Shown: positions 1 through 6,698 of the stretch, one piece after another | How positions within the stretch are numbered: position 1 is the stretch's first letter | Layout of the letters: each line of letters starts with the position of its first letter | Origin: DASUGM01 sp036274055 | Lineage (GTDB): Bacteria; Acidobacteriota; Vicinamibacteria; Vicinamibacterales; SCN-69-37 | Direction of reading: 5' to 3' | NCBI GenBank assembly: GCA_036274055.1 | Contig: DASUGM010000200.1 | Coordinates: 1-10,614, forward strand | Length of the DNA: 10,614 bases | Notes under the pieces: model-generated | What the model saw: the letters and a program-made list of their open reading frames with translations, nothing else | Told to the model about the DNA's origin: nothing | Databases searched by the model: none | Translations under genes and position numbers: made by a program

Positions 1-1836
1 TCCGCCCAGCACAAGCCTCACAAGGCGCCGTGGTGGCAGGTCATGTGTCTCACCGGCGTCGATTACTTTTCGACGCTCGGCTATCAGCCCGGCATCGCGT
101 TTCTGGCCGCCGGTTACCTCTCGCCGTTTGCGACGCTGGTCCTGGTCGCGCTGACGCTGTTCGGCGCGCTGCCGGTGTATCACCGGATGGCGGCGCTCAG
201 TCCGCACGGCCAGGGCAGTTTGTCGGTGCTCGAGGAGCGCCTGCCGCGCTGGCGCGGCAAGGCGCTCGTCCTGTGCCTGCTCGGCTTCGCCGCGACGAGC
301 TTCATCATCACGATCACCCTCTCGGCGGCCGACGCGACCGCGCACATCGTCGAGAACCCGTTCGTGCCGGCGTCGCTGAACCACCCGATTCTGTTCACGT
401 GTGGATTGATCGCCGCGCTCGGCGCGGTGTTCCTCAAGGGCTTCCGCGAAGCGATCTGGCTGGCGGTCGGCCTGGTCGCGGTCTACCTCACGGTCAACGT
501 CGTCGTCATCGGCTTCGAACTTTATGAACTGGCTCGGCACGCGAGCGCGCTGTCGGAGTGGCGGGCGAACCTTTTCGCCCAGCAGAGCAATCCGCTGATG
601 ATGGTGGTGCTCGCGGTGCTGATGTTCCCGAAGCTCGCGCTCGGCCTGTCTGGCTTCGAGACCGGCGTCGCGGTGATGCCGCTGGTCGCCGGCGAGGGCG
701 GGACCGACGAGGAGCGGCTGCAGGCGCGCATCCGCAACACCAGGAAACTGTTGACCGCGGCCGCCGGAATCATGAGCGTGCTGCTGATCGGCAGCGCCAT
801 CGTGACGACGACGAGGATTCCGGCGACGGCGATGTTCGAAGGCGGCGAGGCCTACGGCCGCGCGCTCGCCTATCTCGCGCATCGCGATCTCGGCCACGTG
901 TTCGGAACGACCTACGACCTGGCGACGATCGGCACGCTGTGGTTTGCCGGCGCATCGGCGATGGCCGGCCTGCTCAACCTGGTGCCGAAGTACCTGCCGC
1001 GTTACGGCATGGCGCCCGACTGGGCGCGCGCGACCCGGCCGCTGGTGCTGCTGTTCACGGTGATCTGCTTCGTGGTGACGATCACGTTCAACGCCGACGT
1101 CGAGCAGCAGGGCGGCGCCTACGCCACCGGCGTGCTGATGCTGATGACGTCGTCGGCGGTCGCGGTCGCGATTGCCCTGCCCGACCGGCGGTTGGTCTAC
1201 GGGCCGATCTCGCTGGTCTTCATCTACACGACGGTGATCAACATCGTCCGCCAGCCGGACGGGATTCAGATCGCCGCCTGGTTCATCGTCGCCATCGTCG
1301 TCTCGTCGCTGGTCAGCCGGGTGATGCGATCAACCGAAATCCGCATCGAAGGCGTTGACTACGACGCGCGGGCGACGAAATTCATCAAGCAGGCGTCGGG
1401 ACGCAAAGTGCTGCGCATCATCGCCAACCGGCCCGACACCGGGCAGCGCGAGGAGTACGACCGGAAACTCAAGGACGCGCAGCGCTCGCATCACCTGCCC
1501 GCCGGCGATCCGGTGCTGTTCCTCGAAGTGCGACCGGGCGACGCGTCGAAGTTTTCCGATGTCCTGCACGTTGCCGGTGTCGACATCGGCGGCTACAGCG
1601 TGCTCCGTTGCACCAGCCCCGCGATCCCGAACGCCATCGCCGGTCTACTGCTCGACCTGCGCAATCGCACCGAGTCGATCCCGCACGCGTACTTCGGCTG
1701 GACAGAAGGCAATCCGATTGCCTATCTGCTCAAGTTTCTCGCGTTCGGCGAAGGCGACACCGCGCCGGTCTGCCGCGAGGTGCTCCGGCAGGCGGAGCCG
1801 GATCCCGAACGGCGGCCGCGGATTCATCTCGGATGA
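1..1836 (+). CDS. APC-superfamily permease with C-terminal cytosolic domain (5' end outside the window)
   Basis: The reading frame is open from base 1, so the first ATG at 43 is probably internal and the start lies upstream. The 611 visible codons begin SAQHKPHKAPWWQV and end at TGA. About 12 hydrophobic segments fill visible residues 15 to 440. The first contains VDYFSTLGYQPG, the unwound-helix style motif of amino acid-polyamine-organocation (APC) carriers. A hydrophilic tail of about 170 residues (441 to 611) follows and should lie in the cytosol. Such a tail is seen in large APC members such as the KimA potassium importers and may be regulatory here, but the substrate cannot be read from the sequence: amino acid or K+ are both possible. 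The stop codon lies 4 bases before a long palindrome shared with the convergent Nudix gene. Family is confident, substrate is not. Confidence 0.88.
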   Translation, partial: SAQHKPHKAPWWQVMCLTGVDYFSTLGYQPGIAFLAAGYLSPFATLVLVALTLFGALPVYHRMAALSPHGQGSLSVLEERLPRWRGKALVLCLLGFAATSFIITITLSAADATAHIVENPFVPASLNHPILFTCGLIAALGAVFLKGFREAIWLAVGLVAVYLTVNVVVIGFELYELARHASALSEWRANLFAQQSNPLMMVVLAVLMFPKLALGLSGFETGVAVMPLVAGEGGTDEERLQARIRNTRKLLTAAAGIMSVLLIGSAIVTTTRIPATAMFEGGEAYGRALAYLAHRDLGHVFGTTYDLATIGTLWFAGASAMAGLLNLVPKYLPRYGMAPDWARATRPLVLLFTVICFVVTITFNADVEQQGGAYATGVLMLMTSSAVAVAIALPDRRLVYGPISLVFIYTTVINIVRQPDGIQIAAWFIVAIVVSSLVSRVMRSTEIRIEGVDYDARATKFIKQASGRKVLRIIANRPDTGQREEYDRKLKDAQRSHHLPAGDPVLFLEVRPGDASKFSDVLHVAGVDIGGYSVLRCTSPAIPNAIAGLLLDLRNRTESIPHAYFGWTEGNPIAYLLKFLAFGEGDTAPVCREVLRQAEPDPERRPRIHLG

Positions 1837-1839
1837 CGC

Positions 1840-2007
1840 GTGCTCCGTGCTGGCTGCTCCGGGCTCCGTGCGGGTGCTTGATGCCTGGTGCAGTGCGCAT
1901 CTGGTCGCAATCAAGATCGAGATATCTCGATCTTGTTAGCACCCGCATGGTCAACGCACCGGGCATCGAGCACCCGCACTGAGCGCGGAGCACCCAGCAC
2001 GGAGCAC
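1840..2007. repeat. 168-bp imperfect palindrome filling a convergent intergenic gap
   Basis: The arms 1840-1923 and 1924-2007 are reverse complements at 69 of 84 positions with no gap and no loop. The outer 14 bases (GTGCTCCGTGCTGG) and the inner 12 bases on each side match perfectly, and the weakest part lies about 53 to 72 bases into the arm. Two mismatches would be G-U pairs in RNA. The outer arm is itself built from reiterated words such as GTGCTCC, GTGCTGG and GTGCGGGTGCT. It starts 4 bases after the permease stop and ends 8 bases before the Nudix stop, so it could end transcription from both sides, although no T-tract follows. No coding potential is seen. Confidence 0.9.
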
Positions 2008-2014
2008 TAAGCAA

Positions 2015-2473
2015 TCAGAGTATGGCGAGCAACCGATCGATCAACTCCCCCTGCGCGATATTGATCATTCGTCGCGCGTCGTCGACGGCGAAGAACTCGA
2101 CGCGGTCGATTTCGGGCACCTCGATGAAGCGGCCCGATCGCGGCGGCCATTCAGTGCGGGTCATGATGCTGGTGAGGCGGGCCGGGTCGCCGTCGCCCTC
2201 GAAGGCCCAGGCGTGAACGATCTTGCCGCTGCGCTGCGTGATCTGACCGAGCGGCAGCAGCGGCGGCACGACGTCGAAACCGGTTTCCTCGCGGAATTCG
2301 CGCACCGCGGCGTCGACGAACGCCTCGCCGGGGTTGGCGCCGCCCTTCGGGATTGTCCACGCGCCGTGGTCGCGGGTCTGCCAGAACGGGCCGCCGGGAT
2401 GGCCGAGCAACACCTCGACACGGCCGTCGCGGCGCCGGAACATGAGCAGGCCGGAACTTTCCTTTTGCGGCAT
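2015..2473 (-). CDS. Nudix hydrolase
   Basis: This 152-residue protein has the complete Nudix box: G44, E50, R58-E59-F60, E62-E63 and G65-F66, matching GX5EX7REUXEEXGU. Glu62 and Glu63 would bind the Mg2+ needed to hydrolyse a nucleoside diphosphate linked to another group. The upstream stretch HPGGPFWQTRDHGAWTIPKGG is typical of small stand-alone Nudix proteins. The substrate (for example a dinucleoside polyphosphate or an oxidised nucleotide) is not readable. An in-frame TAG 12 bases upstream of the ATG limits the start, yet no Shine-Dalgarno sequence is visible. It lies 58 bases downstream of the copper ATPase on the same strand, so it may be the last gene of that transcript, but a metabolic link to copper is not evident. 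It ends 8 bases from the palindrome at 1840-2007. Confidence 0.93.
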   Translation of the reverse strand: MPQKESSGLLMFRRRDGRVEVLLGHPGGPFWQTRDHGAWTIPKGGANPGEAFVDAAVREFREETGFDVVPPLLPLGQITQRSGKIVHAWAFEGDGDPARLTSIMTRTEWPPRSGRFIEVPEIDRVEFFAVDDARRMINIAQGELIDRLLAIL

Positions 2474-2531
2474 GCGTTGCGACTAATTTACGACGACACG
2501 GCTGATTCCGTTGCTCGAGTCCTGTATGACG

Positions 2532-4865
2532 TCAGACGCGGACGTGCCGCAGCCGCAGCGCGTTGCCGATCACCGACACCGAACTGACGCTCATCGCCGC
2601 CGCGGCAATCATCGGACTCAACAGCCATCCGAACACCGGATAGAGCACGCCAGCCGCGATCGGCACGCCGGCGGCGTTGTAGACGAACGCGAAAAACAGG
2701 TTCTGGCGGATGTTGCGCAGCGTCTGCCGCGACAGCCGGATGGCGCGAATCAGCGCCCCGAGATCGCCTTTGACCAGGGTGACGTGCGCGCTTTCGATCG
2801 CGACATCGGTGCCGGTGCCCATCGCGATGCCGACGTCGGCCGTCGCCAGTGCCGGTGCGTCGTTGATGCCGTCACCAGCCATGGCGACCACCCGGCCGCT
2901 CGTCTGTAAATCGGCGATCAACCTGGCCTTGCCGTCGGGACGGACGTCGGCATGGACTTCATCGATGCCGAGTTTGCGCGCCACGGTGGCGGCGGTGGCG
3001 TGCGTGTCGCCGGTGAGCATCACGACGCGCAGCCCTTCGTGATGGAGGGCGCGAATCGCGTCGGGCGCGCTGACACGAATTGGATCGGAAATGCCGAGCA
3101 GTCCGGCGGCCCGGCCGTCGCTGGCGACGAAGACCACGGTCTGGCCGTCGTGACGCAAGGCCTCCGCGCGTCCTGAGAGCGCCGTGACATCGACGGCCCG
3201 CGTCTGCATCAGCGCCGCATTGCCGATGGCGACGTCACGACCAGCGACCCGCCCGACTGCCCCCTCGCCGACGACGGCTCGAAACTGTTCGACCGGATCG
3301 ACGGCAAGGCCTTTGGCGGCCGCGCCGGCGACAATCGCGGCGGCCAGCGGATGCTCGCTGGCGCGTTCGACCGCGGCGGCCATCCCGAGCACGTCCGCTT
3401 CGGAAAAGCCTTCGGCCCAGGTCACCGACGTCAGGGTCGGCTTGCCGGCCGTGAGCGTGCCGGTCTTGTCGACGACCAGCGTGTCGACTTTTTCGAGCCG
3501 CTCGATCGCCTCGGCATTCCGGAACAGGATGCCCAGCGACGCCGCGCGACCGGCCGCCACCATGATCGACATCGGCGTCGCCAGTCCAAGGGCGCACGGA
3601 CAGGCGATGATCAATACGGCGACGGCGTTGACGATTGCATACGCCAGTCGCGGCTCCGGCCCGATCGCGCTCCAGACGCCGAACGTGATCGCCGCGACGG
3701 CGATCACGGCCGGGACGAAGTAGCCAGACACGCGATCGGCGAGCGACTGAATCGGCGCGCGACTCCGTTGCGCCTGGGCGACGAGCGCAATGATCCGCGA
3801 CAGCAAAGTCTCGGCGCCGACACGGTCGGCGCGCATCACCAGGGACCCGGTGCCGTTCATGGTCGCGCCAATCACGTGATCGCCGGGCGTCTTTCTCACC
3901 GGGATCGACTCGCCGGTAATCATCGACTCGTCGACGTGCGTGCCGCCTTCGAGCACGACGCCGTCGACCGGGACGCGCGTGCCCGGCAGCACACGCAGCC
4001 GATCCCCGAGATGCACGTGCGCGAGCGGGATGTCTTCCTCGACGCCGTCGGCGCCGATCCGGCGCGCGGTTGCCGGCGCGAGACCGATCAACGTGCGGAT
4101 CGCCGCGCCGGTGTGCTGCCGCGCGCGCAGTTCCAGCACCTGCCCGACCAGCACCAGCGCGACAATCACCGCCGCCGCTTCGAAGTAGACGCCGACGTTG
4201 CCATGATGGTCGCGAAGCGTCGCCGGAAACAGCTCCGGCGCGACCGTCGCGACGACACTGAATCCGTAGGCGACGGCGACACCGAGGCCGATCAGCGTGA
4301 ACATGTTCGGATGACGCTGCCGAATCGACGCGATCATCCGCTCGAAGAACGGCTGCGCCGCCCAGAGGCACACCGGCGTCGCCAGCAACAGCTCGAGCCA
4401 CTGCCGCGTCCGCGCAGACGGCAGAAACCACGGGTCGGTCATGCCGGTCATGGCCAGGACCAACAGCGGCGCCGCCAACGCCGCCGCCACCCACAGGCGG
4501 CGCGTCATGTCGTCGAGCTCGCTCGTGTCTTCGTCCGCCGATGGCAGCGTCGGCTCGAGCGCCATGCCGCAAATCGGACACGCGCCGGGACCCTGCTGGA
4601 CGACTTCGGGATGCATCGGACACGTGAAGGTGGCCTTCGCGGGAGTCGAGAGTTCGCGTGATTTATCGACCCGACGAAGAGTCAACGGCGCGACCGCAGG
4701 GGCCATGCCCTTCGGGCCGGACTTCAACCACTGGTCCGGATCGGTCGCGAACTTCTGCCGGCACCCGGGACTGCAGAAGTAGTACGTCGTCCCGGCATGC
4801 TCGAACGATCCGCCGCGCGCGGTCGCCGGATCGACGGTCATGCCGCAGACAGGGTCGAGCGCCAT
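2532..4865 (-). CDS. copA: Cu(I)-translocating P1B-type ATPase with YHS and heavy-metal-binding N-terminal domains
   Basis: This 777-residue ATP-driven pump would export Cu(I), perhaps also Ag(I), from cytoplasm to periplasm. Residues 4 to 48 are a YHS domain (DPVCGM, then YYFCSPGC), and 80 to 105 a heavy-metal-binding domain (CPMHP at 82, CPICGM at 96). A classic HMA domain is absent. The core is complete: TGES at 317, membrane CPC at 422-424, phosphorylated Asp466 in DKTGT, His505-Pro506, GDGIND at 664. The late membrane segments carry Tyr729-Asn730 and MSVSS (758-762), the signature of the Cu(I) P1B-1 subgroup and not of Zn/Cd pumps. Its ATG directly follows the TGA of the upstream outer-membrane gene (TGAATG), with GGTGA 8 bases before the start, which suggests translational coupling. 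Length is usual for the family. Confidence 0.96.
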   Translation of the reverse strand: MALDPVCGMTVDPATARGGSFEHAGTTYYFCSPGCRQKFATDPDQWLKSGPKGMAPAVAPLTLRRVDKSRELSTPAKATFTCPMHPEVVQQGPGACPICGMALEPTLPSADEDTSELDDMTRRLWVAAALAAPLLVLAMTGMTDPWFLPSARTRQWLELLLATPVCLWAAQPFFERMIASIRQRHPNMFTLIGLGVAVAYGFSVVATVAPELFPATLRDHHGNVGVYFEAAAVIVALVLVGQVLELRARQHTGAAIRTLIGLAPATARRIGADGVEEDIPLAHVHLGDRLRVLPGTRVPVDGVVLEGGTHVDESMITGESIPVRKTPGDHVIGATMNGTGSLVMRADRVGAETLLSRIIALVAQAQRSRAPIQSLADRVSGYFVPAVIAVAAITFGVWSAIGPEPRLAYAIVNAVAVLIIACPCALGLATPMSIMVAAGRAASLGILFRNAEAIERLEKVDTLVVDKTGTLTAGKPTLTSVTWAEGFSEADVLGMAAAVERASEHPLAAAIVAGAAAKGLAVDPVEQFRAVVGEGAVGRVAGRDVAIGNAALMQTRAVDVTALSGRAEALRHDGQTVVFVASDGRAAGLLGISDPIRVSAPDAIRALHHEGLRVVMLTGDTHATAATVARKLGIDEVHADVRPDGKARLIADLQTSGRVVAMAGDGINDAPALATADVGIAMGTGTDVAIESAHVTLVKGDLGALIRAIRLSRQTLRNIRQNLFFAFVYNAAGVPIAAGVLYPVFGWLLSPMIAAAAMSVSSVSVIGNALRLRHVRV

Positions 4866-6158
4866 TCAGGGTTTCACCGCGAAGAAGACGGCAATCTCCG
4901 CCGGCGTCCGGCGGCCGTAGGCCGCGGCGATCGCCGCGGGCACAATCGCCACGCCGACCGTCGCGCCCGCGCTCAGTCTCCAGGTGCGCCACGACGCGAG
5001 CTGCCGGGCGTAGCCCGCCTGGATCTTGCCGATTGTGTGGACGTCGTCGCTGTGATCGTCGGCGAGCACCAGTTCGTCGCTGGTCTTCCCGGTGACCTCG
5101 CCGCGCAGCGAGACGCGATCGCGATCAGACATATCGACGGCCGCTTCGGCGAGCCACGCGTTGGTGACGCCATGCGATTCGCGATTCTGTCCCCACGCCG
5201 CGGTCATCGCGGTCAGACGCTGGCCCACCTGCCGATGGTATGTCACCGACGCGGTCAGGCGTGTGGTTTCAGTCGAGATCTCCGCGTCGGCGGATTCGAC
5301 GTCGCGAAGCCGGCCCGCGGAGACTTGCACGGCCCAGCGCGACGACGGCAGCCACCACGCTCGCCCGGAGTACGAATCGAGCGCCGCGACGTCCAGGTCG
5401 TAGCGCTCGTCGTCTGGCTCGCGGCCGTTGAAGGCCGACGCTTCGGCCTTCCACGCGCGGCCGTAGATCGCTCCGGTGACGACGCCGAACGTGACGTGCG
5501 TTGAATCGAGCCAGTGGTGCGAGATCGGCGCGATCGGATTCGACACGGCCGACAGACGATGCGGAAACGCCACCGGCCCGAGCGCGGGTTCGCCGGCCGG
5601 ACCGCCGTAGAACTGCCACGCGACGCGGTCAGTGATGGCGCGACGATAATCGACCGCCAGCTCCATGAACAGGTCATGCGGATGCTGGCGATCGTGCAGC
5701 GGCTCGCCCCGGCACAGCTCGCCGGTCTGCAGGAGATTAGGATACCCACATCGGCTCGTCGTCGCCGGCTCGGCGCTCAGCATCATCCGCGCGGTGAACA
5801 CACCGCCGCCGACCGGTCGTTCGGCCATGCCCATCAACCAGTTGATGCTGCCGAACTGCCGATCGCCCCGCGGCCCGCTGCCGGCGATGTACTGAACGAA
5901 CACGTTGCCGTGCGCCATCAGGTGCCACGGTCCCGCCATTCGGCTGGCGCCGGTCATCGGCGATTCGTCGGGCAGCCACGAGGTGCCTGAGCCGTTGCGA
6001 GCCGCCGAAATCCCCAGCGGCGCGGCGCCCATCGCCATCATCTGTTGATGATCGTGGCCCGGCGCCGGCGGCACCGGCGTCTGCGTCTGCGCGGCTGCCG
6101 CCCGCGGCGTCGCGAGGAGCGCGACCGCCGCCATCAATCTCCACACACGTATTTTCAC
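4866..6158 (-). CDS. predicted outer-membrane beta-barrel protein of a copper operon, function unknown
   Basis: From a GTG start this is 430 residues. It has an N-terminal signal peptide (KIRVWRLMAAVALLATPRAAAAQ), then a Met/His-rich stretch (HDHQQMMAMG, residues 35 to 44). The rest alternates polar and aromatic or hydrophobic residues in many short strands and has no long hydrophobic helix, as expected for an outer-membrane barrel. A dense motif, HDRQHPHD at 155-162, and a pair of cysteines (137, 149) lie in the first half. The Met and His clusters and the direct coupling to copA suggest a role in copper binding or passage at the outer membrane; this is inferred. The frame extends upstream to a TTG at 6185, but the GTG at 6156-6158 is better: it has GAGG 8 bases before it and puts the signal peptide at the very N-terminus. 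Confidence 0.85.
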   Translation of the reverse strand: MKIRVWRLMAAVALLATPRAAAAQTQTPVPPAPGHDHQQMMAMGAAPLGISAARNGSGTSWLPDESPMTGASRMAGPWHLMAHGNVFVQYIAGSGPRGDRQFGSINWLMGMAERPVGGGVFTARMMLSAEPATTSRCGYPNLLQTGELCRGEPLHDRQHPHDLFMELAVDYRRAITDRVAWQFYGGPAGEPALGPVAFPHRLSAVSNPIAPISHHWLDSTHVTFGVVTGAIYGRAWKAEASAFNGREPDDERYDLDVAALDSYSGRAWWLPSSRWAVQVSAGRLRDVESADAEISTETTRLTASVTYHRQVGQRLTAMTAAWGQNRESHGVTNAWLAEAAVDMSDRDRVSLRGEVTGKTSDELVLADDHSDDVHTIGKIQAGYARQLASWRTWRLSAGATVGVAIVPAAIAAAYGRRTPAEIAVFFAVKP

Positions 6159-6166
6159 GATGCTTG

Positions 6167-6170
6167 CCTC
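6167..6170 (-). promoter_or_regulatory. ribosome binding site deciding a GTG start
   Basis: GAGG on the - strand lies 8 bases before the GTG at 6156-6158. No comparable site precedes the TTG at 6185, so the shorter outer-membrane protein is preferred. Confidence 0.55.
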
Positions 6171-6189
6171 GTTCCTTCGGATCAAATGA

Positions 6190-6226
6190 GGGGACTGGGG
6201 TCGCTCGCGAAAGCAGCCCCCGTCCC
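6190..6226. repeat. solo, decayed copy of the GC-rich hairpin repeat
   Basis: The arms GGGAC-GGGG-GCT and AGC-CCCC-GTCCC pair around a CGCGAA tip. The order of words (GGGGAC, GGGGT, CTCGCGA, CCCCCGTCCC, then GAAACCGG) matches the five-copy cluster at 9175-9429. It sits in the 92-base spacer between the small Cys/His gene and the outer-membrane gene and would be transcribed within the copper operon. Several substitutions in the stem show decay. Confidence 0.7.
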
Positions 6227-6250
6227 GGGAGAAACCGGCGGAACGGCTGA

Positions 6251-6616
6251 TTAGATGCGGAGGACGCGGATCGCCCGCGGCGGCGATGACGTCGGCGGTG
6301 ATGCGATATGTTCGAGCGCGAAGACGTGGCCGGGCAGCGGCATCGACAACAACGCCGCACTCGCGGCCGGCACCGCGACTGACGTCGCCTGCTGGTGCGC
6401 CCGCGTGACCTCAATCGTGAACGCCGCCAGGCTATGTGTCGAACAATCATGCAGCTCGGCGAGCGCTGGCGTGGCCGTGCTCGCCGCGTGGCAGGACGCG
6501 GCGCGCGTATCCGGAGGCGCACACAGCGGCTGGCACCAGACGCTGCCGCCGGCGACAGCGGTGATCGCGGCCGCGCAGATCGCCGCGACGAACGTGTGCA
6601 GACGCGAATGGCCCAT
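6251..6616 (-). CDS. small secreted Cys/His-rich protein, function unknown
   Basis: From the ATG at 6614-6616 the product is 121 residues. Residues 1 to 24 form a likely signal peptide (MGHSRLHTFVAAICAAAITA). The remainder holds Cys28 and Cys32 (WCQPLC), Cys42-His43, and a HDCSTH cluster (56 to 61), a spacing compatible with soft-metal binding or disulfides in the periplasm. The C-terminal third is rich in Ala, Pro and Ser. I recognise no named family. The frame continues upstream to 6697, but that would put 27 charged residues before the signal peptide and overlap the divergent permease start. AGGA lies only 3 bases before the chosen ATG, so initiation is uncertain. It is the first gene of the leftward group that contains copA, and a copper role is inferred from position and residues only. 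Confidence 0.7.
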   Translation of the reverse strand: MGHSRLHTFVAAICAAAITAVAGGSVWCQPLCAPPDTRAASCHAASTATPALAELHDCSTHSLAAFTIEVTRAHQQATSVAVPAASAALLSMPLPGHVFALEHIASPPTSSPPRAIRVLRI

Positions 6617-6698
6617 CCGTCCTGATGTTAACAAAAACCTGGCCGCCGGCCGTTCACGTGTCACCCTCTGGCGCGTATTCCCTTGAGAGGTGCCCACC
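6617..6698. promoter_or_regulatory. divergent intergenic region between copper operon and permease
   Basis: These 82 bases must hold the start signals for both the leftward copper group and the rightward permease, unless transcripts enter from outside. I see a short AT-rich patch (TTTTTGTTAACAT, - strand, 6624-6636) close to the leftward start, and small palindromes GTTAAC, CACGTG and GGCCGCCGGCC. No CueR-like or CsoR-like operator with clear dyad spacing and no convincing -35/-10 pair can be named. Confidence 0.35.
6685..6690 (+). promoter_or_regulatory. ribosome binding site deciding the permease start
   Basis: GAGAGG lies 8 bases before the GTG at 6699. A GTG at 6690 in the same frame overlaps this site and would have no site of its own, and an in-frame TGA ends at 6686. 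Confidence 0.6.

Noticed and set aside
3235..4661. Long open frames of 436 and 462 codons on both strands inside the copper ATPase
   Set aside because: They are Arg/Ala/Gly-rich shadow frames of a high-GC gene without family motifs; the CopA frame is complete and explains the region.
6617..6697. Longer N-terminus of the small Cys/His protein starting at 6697
   Set aside because: It would place 27 mostly charged residues before a clear signal peptide and overlap the divergent permease start.
6617..6698. CueR- or CsoR-type copper operator
   Set aside because: Only short generic palindromes (GTTAAC, CACGTG) are seen; none has the expected length and spacing.
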